A stretch of 26,427 bases of DNA, taken from NCBI GenBank assembly GCA_003533785.1, contig DQCR01000002.1:3457-29883 (forward strand). Direction: 5' to 3'. A program made the translations under genes and the position numbers. Positions 15,063 to 23,329 of the stretch are shown here, piece after piece (the first letter of the stretch is position 1; each line of letters begins with the position of its first letter). Under the pieces are notes generated by a model that was not told the DNA's origin, did not search any database, and worked only from the letters and a program-made list of their open reading frames with translations. The DNA is from Flavobacteriaceae bacterium (GTDB lineage Bacteria > Bacteroidota > Bacteroidia > Flavobacteriales > Flavobacteriaceae).

Positions 15063-15073
15063 AATTTTTGGGA

Positions 15074-15895
15074 TTATTGCCAATCAATTTTCAGCAAGAC
15101 GGGTTGACGATAGGTTTGCTCTTCTTCTGAGGTCACCCAAAAATGGTGCGCATCAATAACTTTTACAGCTTCGATTTGTGCATTGAGATAGGGAATTTCC
15201 ACTTTTTCCAATCCTTCAAAATTTAAGGTTGCGGCATCAAAATTTTTGACCCTATATAAATATTGAATACCATCAAAAGAATACCCTGTCAAAGCCAATA
15301 CCTTGCTTTTTTGATCGTAATCAGCTCCAGTGATAAGAGAATTTACAGAGACCACTGTTTTAGGATACAATTCATAGTCGCCTACAACTTTGGGAATTTC
15401 ATAGACTTCTGTGTCCTGAGTAAGTCTGTTTTTTGAGAATAATAATAGAACATTTCCAAGGGCTACAAGCCCCTCGGCATCGAAAGCATTCCTATTGCGC
15501 TTCTCAAAACGTTGTTGCAAACCGTATCGAAAACGGATTTCTCCGATCGTTTCAAAGAATGTTCCATTCCATTGAATTTTATAGATTTTGAGATCTTTTC
15601 GCGAGGCTTTGTTATTTCCATGATCTCCCACATACAGAAAGCGATCGTCCTGTGCGAGACTCTCCCAATCTTTATTTTTTGCTTTCTCAATGGGATAGGT
15701 ATTTAGAAGAATACCTTGGGAATTAAACTCATATAAGCTCGGTTGACCCCCAGAATCATTTTGCGTGAGTAAATGACCATTTAATGTCGCCAATCCAGAG
15801 GTTTCATTTAAGGCCATTGGCAAGGGAACGGTTTCAGTAATTTTTTGGCCAAATAGAGCGGCAACTGAAAGAAAAAAATAAGGCAGAAAGCGCAT
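15074..15895 (-). CDS. Secreted propeller-like protein of unknown function
   Basis: A 273-residue protein with a signal peptide (MRFLPYFFLSVAALFGQ). The body is beta-rich with repeated motifs suggesting a six-bladed propeller: ETSGLATLNGHLLTQNDSGG, DWESLAQDDRFLYVGDHGNN, RNAFDAEGLVALGNVLLLFS, LITGADYDQKSKVLALTGYS and QIEAVKVIDAHHFWVTSEEE. The spaced acidic and asparagine residues (NDSGG, GDHGNN, DAEG, TGADYD) recall the metal-binding or active-site face of SMP-30/SdiA-regulated-type propellers. I do not know its substrate. A TACTTTTA box lies about 20 bases upstream on the minus strand. No terminator lies between its stop and the facing DUF6150-like gene, so its transcript probably runs antisense to that gene as far as the hairpin at 14565-14615. 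Confidence 0.8.
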   Translation of the reverse strand: MRFLPYFFLSVAALFGQKITETVPLPMALNETSGLATLNGHLLTQNDSGGQPSLYEFNSQGILLNTYPIEKAKNKDWESLAQDDRFLYVGDHGNNKASRKDLKIYKIQWNGTFFETIGEIRFRYGLQQRFEKRNRNAFDAEGLVALGNVLLLFSKNRLTQDTEVYEIPKVVGDYELYPKTVVSVNSLITGADYDQKSKVLALTGYSFDGIQYLYRVKNFDAATLNFEGLEKVEIPYLNAQIEAVKVIDAHHFWVTSEEEQTYRQPVLLKIDWQ

Positions 15896-15993
15896 GAAAA
15901 ATATTTATATAAAAGTAGATGAAATCCGGAATTGAAAAAAGAATCCCAATAGCTTTCTGCTCTTGATTTGATTTTAGTAATTTCATTCACTTA

Positions 15994-16485
15994 ATGAAAG
16001 TAGACAAAGCCAAAATAATTATAGTGATGGGGGTCAGTGGAAGTGGGAAAACAACATTGGGGAAGGCTTTGGCAGAGAACCTCACCTATCTTTTTTTAGA
16101 GGGCGATGCCTTCCATTCCGATCAAAATATTAAAAAAATGAGTCTTGGCAAACCCCTTACGGATAGCGATCGGATTCCATGGCTTCAGGCATTAAATAGG
16201 GCTCTTTATACCAGCAATTCAGGAGTCGTATTGGCTTGTTCTGCATTGAAAGCTTCCTATCGTAAGCTGTTATCGGAGGGCTTGACTCCTGCTCCTCAAT
16301 TTATATTTATCGATTGTGAAAGAGACCTTTTGGAAAAGCGGATGGAAGCGCGTCGCCATTTCATGCCAGCTAGTCTTCTGAACAGTCAGTTGGAGGCTTT
16401 AGAAAAACCAGAGGAAGCCATAATGGTGGCAGGTGAGGCAAGTACTGAAAAACAAATAGATCATATTATATCATATATATCATGA
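15994..16485 (+). CDS. gntK: Gluconokinase
   Basis: A 163-residue kinase of the GntK family. The P-loop is at residues 13-20 (GVSGSGKT). The family block GDAFHSDQNIKKMS follows, then GKPLTDSDRIPWLQALN, VLACSALKASYRKLL and the lid region EARRHFMPASLLNSQLEALE. It phosphorylates gluconate to 6-phosphogluconate in the cytoplasm. Its last four bases overlap the start of gnd (ATGA), which uses this product, so the assignment is well supported by context. It is divergent from the propeller-like gene. Confidence 0.94.
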   Translation: MKVDKAKIIIVMGVSGSGKTTLGKALAENLTYLFLEGDAFHSDQNIKKMSLGKPLTDSDRIPWLQALNRALYTSNSGVVLACSALKASYRKLLSEGLTPAPQFIFIDCERDLLEKRMEARRHFMPASLLNSQLEALEKPEEAIMVAGEASTEKQIDHIISYIS

Positions 16486-17879
16486 ATGAAAAAGCGGCTT
16501 GGGGTGTTCTAGGAATGGGTGTAATGGGAACGAGTCTAAGTCGTAACCTAGCTCGAAAAGGGATTCGCTTGGCACTTTACAATCGGTTTCTCCAAGGGGA
16601 AGAGGAAGGGGTTGCTGCCCAACGTTGCATCGCCTATCCCGAATTGGCAGCGGCGCAACCTTTTGAGGATCTCGAAGCATTTATTCAGGCCTTGGAAACC
16701 CCACGAAAAGTTTTGGTGATGGTGCCCTCGGGCTCAGCCATAGAACTTGTTCTAGAACAATTGATAAAATTTCTTTCTCCCGGTGATATCTTAATAGATG
16801 GGGGGAATTCACATTTTGAAGCCACTGAAAAGCGAGCACAATTATTTGAAAATGTAGGAATTTCATTCTTAGGCATGGGGGTGTCTGGGGGTGAAGAAGG
16901 AGCCCTTAATGGCCCAGCATTAATGGTAGGAGGAGAGCGAAAAGCTTTTGAATCGTTAAGTAAAGTACTTTCGCAGATTGCTGCCGACAACCCACAGGGG
17001 GTTTCCTGCTTGGGTCACTTCGGGACAGGAGGGGCGGGTCATTATGTGAAAATGGTTCATAACGGGATTGAGTATGCAGAAATGCAGCTATTGGCCGAAG
17101 TATATGAATGCATCAATAGCCATATCCAGCCCAATTGGTCACTCTTGAACCAGTGGCAACACACCAAGAGCCAAAGTTATTTGCTTGGAATCACTGCTAC
17201 CATTGTCTCTTTTCAAGAAAAAAAGGGATTGCTGGTTCATCAAATTTTGGACAAAACTCAACACAAGGGAACAGGTTCATGGTCTTCAATCAGTGCTGTG
17301 GCTCAAGGGTCACCTGCAACGATGATTCAGGCAGCCCTGAATGCCCGATATACCGCTGCTCAAAAAGAATACCGTGTAAAAATGGCTGGCGAACTCCCTG
17401 TTCAGACAGTATCAATACCCCTAGATGAAGCGGTATTGAAGAAGGCCTATGATCTGGCGCGTTGGATCAATCATCACCAAGGTTTTGAATTGCTAAAGGC
17501 AGCCAAATCAACGTATGCTTGGTCTTTCGCTCTTTCCGAAGCGGCGAAAACATGGACCGCAGGGTGTATTATTCAATCCAGGCTAATGCAAGAACTCACT
17601 CTCATTTTGGATTCGCAAGAAAGCCTTTTAGAGACAGTAGCTTTCAAAAAAATCTACGCTGAAAATATTTCTTCTCTAGAAGCTGTTCTGAGTTGGAGTC
17701 TCAAGGCCCAATTACCAATGCCAGTCATGTCTGCTGCAGCACAGTATCTATTTTCGATTCGACAAGCTAATTCATCAGGAAATTTGATTCAAGCCCAACG
17801 CGACTATTTTGGCGGTCATGGATTGGAATGGAAGGACTCTAGGGAAGGCAATCACGGCCCATGGAAACAGCGTAGCTAG
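16482..17879 (+). CDS. gnd: 6-phosphogluconate dehydrogenase (decarboxylating)
   Basis: A 465-residue enzyme, the length of the long dimeric 6PGDH. It has the dinucleotide fold GVLGMGVMGTSLSRNLARKG with NR at the end of the second strand, as in NADP-dependent enzymes. Substrate and catalytic motifs follow: ILIDGGNSHF, GMGVSGGEEGALNGPALMVG and GAGHYVKMVHNGIEYAEMQL, with the catalytic lysine and glutamate. GTGSWSSISA comes next, and the C-terminal tail FGGHGLEWKDSREGNHGPW reaches the partner subunit. It converts 6-phosphogluconate to ribulose 5-phosphate with CO2 and NADPH. It is coupled to gntK by a four-base overlap. No glucose-6-phosphate dehydrogenase gene is in the window, so the local pairing favours gluconate as the source. 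Confidence 0.95.
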   Translation: MNEKAAWGVLGMGVMGTSLSRNLARKGIRLALYNRFLQGEEEGVAAQRCIAYPELAAAQPFEDLEAFIQALETPRKVLVMVPSGSAIELVLEQLIKFLSPGDILIDGGNSHFEATEKRAQLFENVGISFLGMGVSGGEEGALNGPALMVGGERKAFESLSKVLSQIAADNPQGVSCLGHFGTGGAGHYVKMVHNGIEYAEMQLLAEVYECINSHIQPNWSLLNQWQHTKSQSYLLGITATIVSFQEKKGLLVHQILDKTQHKGTGSWSSISAVAQGSPATMIQAALNARYTAAQKEYRVKMAGELPVQTVSIPLDEAVLKKAYDLARWINHHQGFELLKAAKSTYAWSFALSEAAKTWTAGCIIQSRLMQELTLILDSQESLLETVAFKKIYAENISSLEAVLSWSLKAQLPMPVMSAAAQYLFSIRQANSSGNLIQAQRDYFGGHGLEWKDSREGNHGPWKQRS

Positions 17880-17936
17880 TAGGGAAGAGAGTCCAATTAT
17901 TCACCTTTCCTTTTCTGTGGATTCGATTCGCTATGG

Positions 17937-17944
17937 TATATTTA
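17937..17944 (+). promoter_or_regulatory. Possible -7 box of the lactonase gene
   Basis: TATATTTA matches TAnnTTTG at all but the last base and lies 23 bases before the lactonase ATG at 17968. It sits in the 88-base gap after gnd. A TTG at -33 is not exact (CTG is present at 17915-17917). Confidence 0.35.
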
Positions 17945-17967
17945 ATGTTTAATTTAATCTTCTACAC

Positions 17968-18966
17968 ATGCACAAATATGTTCTCCTTTTAGGAATTCTC
18001 CTAGCCTCTTGTAGCCCAGAAACCTCCAAAGATGTCACCCTTTTAGATCCCTCTTTACAAACAATTTTGTCCCCTCAGGCATCTATAGAATACCTCACGG
18101 AAAAAATATACAGCGTCTCCGAAGGCCCTGCTTGGAGCACAGAACATATGGGATTATTATTCACAGATGTTCAATCCAACAAAATGTACCTTTGGCAAGA
18201 GGGCAAGGGTGTACGCCTTTTTTTAGACCCTAGTGGTTACACAGCCTACGCACCTACTTTTGAAAAAGGTCAAAACGGAGCGAATGGTCTTCTAATACAG
18301 GAGGGACGATTGATTATTTGTCAACACGGAGACCGAAGGGTGGCTGTGGTTACCAGCATAGAAGGGACTACTCCTTCTTTTCAAACCCTTGTCGACACCT
18401 TTGACGGCAAACGTTTTAACAGTCCCAATGATTTGATCCAAAGCAAGGAAGGGGATTTGTATTTCACCGATCCTCCGTATGGGCTTTTTAATAAGGAAAC
18501 TCAAGCTTTTGATGAAACTTTATATCGTGAGTTGCCTTTCAATGGAGTATATCGGTACCGTCTGGGAGGAGAAGTTACGCTGATTACAAAAGAGCTGACT
18601 CGCCCTAATGGAATAGCTCTTTCGCTCGATGAAAATTATTTGTACGTCAATAATTCTGACAAGGATAGGCCTGTAATGATGCGGTATGAAGTCAATAATA
18701 ATTGGGCACCTTCTGTTTTTTTTGATGGAAGCGCTCTCAGCGAAAAATACGAAGGGAGCTTTGATGGAATGAAAGTGCATTCCTCAGGACATATTTTCAC
18801 CACAGGACCCAATGGAATTTTGGTACTTTCACCAGAAGGAACGTTAAAAGGGACGATTAACTTTGGTGGGCGTATCACGAATTGTGCTTTCGACCCAACA
18901 GAGGATTATCTCTATGTAACAACCTTCAGTCAAGTTGCTCGGATCAAACTACAACCCAATAAATAA
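17968..18966 (+). CDS. SMP-30/gluconolactonase family lipoprotein
   Basis: A 332-residue predicted lipoprotein: the signal peptide MHKYVLLLGILLASC carries a lipobox with cysteine 15. The rest is a six-bladed propeller of the SMP-30/gluconolactonase/LRE family. Candidate metal ligands stand in the family motifs: E52 in SEGPAW, N154 in NSPNDLI, N214 in RPNGIAL and D266 in SFDGMKV. The family hydrolyses sugar lactones such as glucono-1,5-lactone. Given gntK and gnd directly upstream, hydrolysis of gluconolactone to gluconate at the envelope is a reasonable inference. The protein would be anchored in the periplasm or at the outer membrane, so gluconate would still need import. Its stop overlaps the next gene's ATG by one base. 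Confidence 0.88.
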   Translation: MHKYVLLLGILLASCSPETSKDVTLLDPSLQTILSPQASIEYLTEKIYSVSEGPAWSTEHMGLLFTDVQSNKMYLWQEGKGVRLFLDPSGYTAYAPTFEKGQNGANGLLIQEGRLIICQHGDRRVAVVTSIEGTTPSFQTLVDTFDGKRFNSPNDLIQSKEGDLYFTDPPYGLFNKETQAFDETLYRELPFNGVYRYRLGGEVTLITKELTRPNGIALSLDENYLYVNNSDKDRPVMMRYEVNNNWAPSVFFDGSALSEKYEGSFDGMKVHSSGHIFTTGPNGILVLSPEGTLKGTINFGGRITNCAFDPTEDYLYVTTFSQVARIKLQPNK

Positions 18967-19220
18967 TGTTTCAAGAAAAAATAAAATCCTTAGGATGGGA
19001 ACTTGCGAAAGAGGGCCTTGAAAAAACCTTTTCTTTTTCTGATTTCCAGTCAGCCCTCTCCTTTATCAATAAGGTAGGAGAATTCTCAGAAGCCGAGGCG
19101 CATCATCCTAAAATCACCAATCTATACAATCAAGTAACTTTGTGTCTTTGGACCCACGATGCGGAGGCTGTTACCGAAAAAGATGTGAGCTGGATACTAA
19201 AGTTTGAAAAAGAATATTAG
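18966..19220 (+). CDS. Pterin-4a-carbinolamine dehydratase
   Basis: An 84-residue protein with the PCD signature EAEAHHPKI (H46-H47-P48) followed by NQVTLCLWTHDAEAVTEKD with H64. These three histidines form the active site. It dehydrates 4a-hydroxytetrahydrobiopterin to recycle the cofactor of aromatic amino acid hydroxylases, and may have other roles in bacteria that lack them. No hydroxylase gene is in the window. The length is slightly below the usual 95-110 residues, from a shorter N terminus. It is translationally coupled to the lactonase (TAATG), although no common pathway is known. Its stop codon shares bases with the stop of the convergent ThuA-like gene. Confidence 0.92.
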   Translation: MFQEKIKSLGWELAKEGLEKTFSFSDFQSALSFINKVGEFSEAEAHHPKITNLYNQVTLCLWTHDAEAVTEKDVSWILKFEKEY

Positions 19221-19975
19221 GGTTTTTTCATCGTATAAGCTATCCCTTTTTGAAGCAATTCAATAAAGCGTTCGTCCTCATAAACTTCCCCTCTATGACC
19301 CAAGCCCGTATAGAACGCTCGCCCGCCGTCATAATTATGATACCAGGTGATAGGGTGTTCAGGGCCATTTTTTCCTCCTTCAAAACTGGATTCTTCGAGA
19401 TTGAGTAGTGGAATAATTTCTTTGTTCTTGAAAGTGAAATTATACCATTCGTCTTCAATAGACCAGCTTGCAGGGAGGTGATTTGTGAATGGGTTATTGG
19501 TGTCAATAGTAGTGATTGTGGCCCTTGGAGTCCCCTCGGGATGCGATTCAAAATAGGCACCAACCAATTGACCATACCAAGGCCACTCGTATTCGGTGTC
19601 TGCGGCAGCGTGAATTCCTACATAACCGCCCCCCTTTCGAATGTAATCTTCGATCATAGCTTGTTGTCGATTATTGAGGATATCCAAAGTGGTGCAGAGA
19701 AAGATAAGGGTGTCAATCGTTGAAAAGTCAATCTTTTTTAGTGCTTTTGGGTCTTTGGTGTGAAGGACATTATATCCGTATTTTTCTCCTAATAGCGCAA
19801 TAAGCTTCTTACCAGCTGGGATGGCATCCACATGGACATAACCAGCCGTTGCGGTGAGAACCAGAACGGTTTGAGTATTGGAAGTGTCAAAATAGAGCGC
19901 CTTTGTGTTATTTTGAGTCCAGGCAGAATGACCAAAAAAAAAGATAAACAAAGTTGGTAGGATAATTTTTTTCAT
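19217..19975 (-). CDS. Secreted ThuA-like domain protein
   Basis: A 252-residue protein. I choose the ATG at 19973-19975 because the signal peptide MKKIILPTLFIFFFGHSAWT starts there; a longer reading to 20068 adds 31 residues that do not look coding. The mature protein has a ThuA (class I glutamine amidotransferase-like) fold, with TLIFLCTTLDILNNRQQAMI, then YIRKGGGYVGIHAAADTEYE and WYGQLVGAYFESHPEG. It ends in the typical HPITWYHNYDGGRAFYTGLG block. ThuA-like proteins are linked to trehalose/disaccharide metabolism and, in secreted form, are common in Bacteroidota sugar loci. The exact reaction is unclear. The final codons overlap the pterin dehydratase gene by four bases. Confidence 0.9.
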   Translation of the reverse strand: MKKIILPTLFIFFFGHSAWTQNNTKALYFDTSNTQTVLVLTATAGYVHVDAIPAGKKLIALLGEKYGYNVLHTKDPKALKKIDFSTIDTLIFLCTTLDILNNRQQAMIEDYIRKGGGYVGIHAAADTEYEWPWYGQLVGAYFESHPEGTPRATITTIDTNNPFTNHLPASWSIEDEWYNFTFKNKEIIPLLNLEESSFEGGKNGPEHPITWYHNYDGGRAFYTGLGHRGEVYEDERFIELLQKGIAYTMKKP

Positions 19976-20059
19976 ATTGAAAAATACATTAATTATATTA
20001 TATGAACCCCTAATAGATTGCGTGTAAAAAATATGTATCGAATGACTAACAGGAAAGCT

Positions 20060-20428
20060 ATGAAACAAAAAACCTTACAGTTGTCTTTTTTAGCACAGAC
20101 GACCGATGTGAATTATCGCGGAACAGTACATGGAGGTAAAGTAATGAAATGGATTGATGAAGCGGGTTATGCCCTTGCGGCTCAGTATACGGGTAAATAT
20201 TGTGTCACCAAATTTGTGGATGATATCGAGTTTAAGAAACCCATTTCGATTGGTGACTTAGTAACAGTTACCGCTACTGTACTCCGACTCGGGTCCACTT
20301 CCATTCGGATGCATGTCAGCGTAGCGAGCGAAAATTTAGTGGAGGCAGAACGTAAAGATAATTGTGCTTGTGACATTGTCTTTGTGGCACTCGATGAATC
20401 AGGTCAAAAAATACCGATAACTGATTAG
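20060..20428 (+). CDS. Acyl-CoA thioesterase (hotdog fold, YciA-like)
   Basis: A hotdog-fold thioesterase with TTDVNYRGTVHGGKVMKWID. The histidine-glycine-glycine turn and the aspartate in WIDEAG form the active site of the YciA/BACH group. Strands TKFVDDIEFKKPISIGDLVT and IRMHVSVASENL follow. It releases free acids from acyl-CoA, which recycles CoA. The start is uncertain: in-frame ATGs lie at 20033, 20042 and 20060, and a TTG at 20018. I take 20060 (122 residues) because homologues begin just before KTLQLSFLAQ and AGGAAAG precedes it; the longer reading gives 136 residues. It sits opposite the acyl-CoA oxidation cluster and may act on its intermediates. Its stop overlaps the etfA stop. Confidence 0.86.
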   Translation: MKQKTLQLSFLAQTTDVNYRGTVHGGKVMKWIDEAGYALAAQYTGKYCVTKFVDDIEFKKPISIGDLVTVTATVLRLGSTSIRMHVSVASENLVEAERKDNCACDIVFVALDESGQKIPITD

Positions 20429-21381
20429 GTGTTTTCTGCTTGGAAACTTTTTAATTTCTCAATCATTTTTGGGACCACTTCAAAGGCATCCCCTACAATT
20501 CCATAATCTGCTGCTTTGAAAAAAGGCGCTTCTGGATCACTATTGATCACCACCTTCACTTTGGAAGCATTGATTCCTGCCAAGTGTTGAATGGCACCTG
20601 AAACACCCACGGCGATGTATAGGTTTGAGGCTACGGGTTTGCCAGTTTGCCCGACGTGTTCACTGTGTGGCCGCCAACCCATGTCCGATACCGGCTTGGA
20701 ACAGGCAGTGGCAGCACCGAGTGTGCTGGCGAGGTCTTCTATTAGGTGCCAATTTTCGGGACCTTTTAGACCCCGGCCTCCAGAGACCACAATTTCCGCA
20801 TCAGCGATGGTCACCTGATCATTGGCTTTGTCTACGGAAGCAATTTCCATAGAAGAATTGTTTACTGTTGGAGAAAATTCAGTCACAGTGGGAGTGGTTG
20901 GATTTTCATGCATACCGAAGGCATTCTTGGACAAACCCACCATTTTCACATCGGTGTTTAATTCACTAATACCAAATGCTTTATTGGTGAACACAGAGCG
21001 CTTTACATGAAAGGGAGTGGTACTCAAGGGAGCCTCCACAACATTCGTAACATAGCCTGCGTTCAGCTCCACAGCAGCCAAAGGTGCCAAATAACGGCTA
21101 TCGGCACTGGAGCTCACCGCAATCACTTTTGCATCTTTTTTCTGTGCTGCATCTTTCACAATTGCAGCGTACTGTTGGGCATTAAACTCCTCTGGATGTG
21201 AGGAAGTCAATATTTCATTCACTCCATAATTGCCGAGTAACTCATTGTTATCACAATTAACAGTAATTGCTATTAAATCTGTGTTGAGTTGGTCGGCTAT
21301 TGCTCTTCCAAAGGAAGCAAGTTCTAAAGCAATTTTCTTTAATTGTCCTTTTTCGGATTCGGCATATACTAAAACAGACAT
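20425..21381 (-). CDS. etfA: Electron transfer flavoprotein alpha subunit
   Basis: A 318-residue FixB/EtfA protein. The N-terminal domain (residues 1-185) opens MSVLVYAESEKGQLKKIALE. The C-terminal FAD-binding domain carries GGRGLKGPENWHLIEDLAS and CSKPVSDMGWRPHSEHVGQT. The family signature LYIAVGVSGAIQHLAGI follows, then VINSDPEAPFFKAADYGIV. With EtfB it carries electrons from acyl-CoA dehydrogenase to ETF:quinone oxidoreductase. It follows etfB by 17 bases and ends the acyl-CoA oxidation unit. Its stop codon shares bases with that of the convergent thioesterase gene (TTAG, 20425-20428). Confidence 0.95.
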   Translation of the reverse strand: MSVLVYAESEKGQLKKIALELASFGRAIADQLNTDLIAITVNCDNNELLGNYGVNEILTSSHPEEFNAQQYAAIVKDAAQKKDAKVIAVSSSADSRYLAPLAAVELNAGYVTNVVEAPLSTTPFHVKRSVFTNKAFGISELNTDVKMVGLSKNAFGMHENPTTPTVTEFSPTVNNSSMEIASVDKANDQVTIADAEIVVSGGRGLKGPENWHLIEDLASTLGAATACSKPVSDMGWRPHSEHVGQTGKPVASNLYIAVGVSGAIQHLAGINASKVKVVINSDPEAPFFKAADYGIVGDAFEVVPKMIEKLKSFQAENT

Positions 21382-21398
21382 AATGGATTATTTTAAGA

Positions 21399-22145
21399 TT
21401 AGATGACTTTAGCTTCGTTGTGAAGTAAAGAGATAAGTTGGTCAATATTTTCAGGTTCCACCAGCTTCACGGCACCTTTGGGAGCGGGTTTTTCATAGGC
21501 TATAGTTTGGACTTGAGCGTCTCCATGTTGGGGCTCTAAGACACTCAAAGGTTTTTTGCGAGCCATCATTATTCCCCGCATGTTGGGGATGCGCAAATCA
21601 CTTTCTTCCACCAATCCTTTTTGAGCTCCAATGACAAGGGGGAGCGGTGTTGTGACGGTCTCCTTTCCTCCATCCATTTCTCGAACGGCAGTAGCGTTTT
21701 GTCCTTCAATTTCTAAGCGGATGCAATTATTGAGATAATTCATTCCAGTGAGCGCAGCAATCATACCTGGCACCATGCCTCCGTTATAATCAATGGATTC
21801 TCGTCCAGCAATGATGAGGTCGTAGCCATTCTCCTGAATCACAGCAACAATTTCTTTTGCTACTTGGGTTGCATCCAGAGCTTCCGTATGGATACGTATC
21901 GCATTATCGGCACCTATCGCAAGTGCTTTTCTCAGGGTCGATTCGGTTGCTGGTCCTCCGACATTGATTACATCAACAGTAGCTCCCTCCTTTTCCTTAA
22001 ACCACATGGCTCTAGTGAGGCCAAATTCATCGTTGGGATTGATGATATACTGAACCCCTTGGGTGTCAAATTGGGTATTGTTCTCTACAAAATTAATCTT
22101 AGAGGTAGTGTCTGGGACGTGACTGATACAAACTAAAATTTTCAT
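21399..22145 (-). CDS. etfB: Electron transfer flavoprotein beta subunit
   Basis: A 248-residue FixA/EtfB protein starting MKILVCISHVPDTTSKINFV, with INPNDEFGLTRAMWFKEKEG. The nucleotide-binding block IIAGRESIDYNGGMVPGMIA follows, then GAQKGLVEESDLRIPNMRGI, near which the recognition loop for the partner dehydrogenase lies. It binds AMP and docks on the acyl-CoA dehydrogenase encoded immediately upstream (20-base gap). The order etfB-etfA after an acyl-CoA dehydrogenase gene is a standard arrangement. Confidence 0.95.
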   Translation of the reverse strand: MKILVCISHVPDTTSKINFVENNTQFDTQGVQYIINPNDEFGLTRAMWFKEKEGATVDVINVGGPATESTLRKALAIGADNAIRIHTEALDATQVAKEIVAVIQENGYDLIIAGRESIDYNGGMVPGMIAALTGMNYLNNCIRLEIEGQNATAVREMDGGKETVTTPLPLVIGAQKGLVEESDLRIPNMRGIMMARKKPLSVLEPQHGDAQVQTIAYEKPAPKGAVKLVEPENIDQLISLLHNEAKVI

Positions 22146-22165
22146 CTTTATTTAGTATTTAAAAA

Positions 22166-23326
22166 TTAAAAAGGCAAAGCAAGTTCACCCTTACGTATGT
22201 TTCTAGCAATTATTATTTTGTGGATCTCTGAGGTGCCTTCGTAAATCTGCGTGATTTTAGCATCTCGCATTAAGCGTTCAACGTGATATTCTTTGACATA
22301 TCCATTTCCCCCATGTATTTGAACGGCCTCCACGGTGTGTTTCATAGCGACTTCCGAGGCTTTGAGCTTGGCCATAGCACTGGCATACCCATAAGGTTGT
22401 CCTTGATCCTTCAGGTAGGCTGAACGATAAACCAACATGCGAGCGGCTTCAATGTCCACGGCCATATCGGCAAGTTTGAAGGCAATAGCTTGGTGATCGG
22501 CGATGGGTTTGCCAAAAGCAGAACGAACCGTGGAATATTCGGCGGCCAATTCATAGGCCCCTGCCGCAATTCCCAGAGCTTGAGCCGCGATACCAATTCG
22601 CCCTCCTTCTAATATTTGCATAGCTAGTTTAAAACCAAAACCGTCTTCCCCGATACGATTTTCTTTGGGGACTTTAACATCAGTATAGCTAATGGAATGG
22701 GTGTCTGAGGAGCGGATGCCCAGCTTGTCCTCCTTGGGACCTATGGCAACACCCTCCCACTGTTTCTCTACAATAAAGGCGTTAATACCTCGGTGTTTTT
22801 TTTCTGGATGGGTTTGCGCAATGACCAATTGAAAGTCTGCATGCCCGCCATTGGTAATCCAATTCTTTACCCCATTCAGGATATAATATTCACCTGCTTC
22901 TTCTGCACGAGTCTGTTGCATGCTGGCATCGCTACCCGCTTCGGGTTCTGATAGGCAAAAACAACCAATGTTATTCCCCTGCGCCATAGGGACGAGGTAC
23001 TTTTCTTTTTGAATATCGGTTCCATAGGTTTCAATAGCCCATAATACTAGGGAATTATGAGCACTCATAATTACTCCTGCACTGGCATCGATTTTTGAAA
23101 TTTCTTCCAAGGCTAGAACATAGGAAAGGGTATCCATCTCACTGCCTCCATAGAGTTGTGACGTCATGATCCCCATAAAACCCAAGGCCCCCATTTCCTC
23201 AACTTGCTCGCTTGGATGCGTTCTATTGGTGTCTCGTTCAATGACTCCATCTTGCAAGCGTGTAATTGCAAACTCTCGTGCAGCTTGTTGAACGGCTTTG
23301 TGTTCTTCGGAAAGTTTAAACTCCAT
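22166..23326 (-). CDS. Acyl-CoA dehydrogenase (short-chain type)
   Basis: A 386-residue flavoenzyme with the complete three-domain architecture. It opens MEFKLSEEHKAVQQAAREFA. The FAD/substrate-binding motif CFCLSEPEAGSDASMQQTRA is present, followed by GVKNWITNGGHAD and LGIRSSDTHSISYTDVKVP. The C-terminal QIHGGNGYVKEYHVERLMRD leads to the catalytic glutamate in YEGTSEIHKI. It introduces the alpha-beta double bond into acyl-CoA and passes electrons to ETF. The glutamate position is that of short- and medium-chain and butyryl-CoA dehydrogenases, not of isovaleryl-CoA dehydrogenase. It starts three bases after the hydratase gene and precedes etfBA. Confidence 0.95.
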   Translation of the reverse strand: MEFKLSEEHKAVQQAAREFAITRLQDGVIERDTNRTHPSEQVEEMGALGFMGIMTSQLYGGSEMDTLSYVLALEEISKIDASAGVIMSAHNSLVLWAIETYGTDIQKEKYLVPMAQGNNIGCFCLSEPEAGSDASMQQTRAEEAGEYYILNGVKNWITNGGHADFQLVIAQTHPEKKHRGINAFIVEKQWEGVAIGPKEDKLGIRSSDTHSISYTDVKVPKENRIGEDGFGFKLAMQILEGGRIGIAAQALGIAAGAYELAAEYSTVRSAFGKPIADHQAIAFKLADMAVDIEAARMLVYRSAYLKDQGQPYGYASAMAKLKASEVAMKHTVEAVQIHGGNGYVKEYHVERLMRDAKITQIYEGTSEIHKIIIARNIRKGELALPF

Positions 23327-23329
23327 TCT

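Noticed and set aside
16457..16484. TCATAT-type low-complexity repeat at the gntK-gnd junction
   Set aside because: It is coding sequence for the last residues of gluconokinase and the start of gnd; the repeat is short and needs no further explanation.
19976..20068. N-terminal extension of the ThuA-like protein by 31 residues
   Set aside because: The extension overlaps the 5' end of the divergent thioesterase gene and precedes a clear signal peptide at 19975.
20591..20852. Long plus-strand ORFs opposite etfA
   Set aside because: They lie fully antisense to conserved EtfA motifs and their translations show no recognisable domain.
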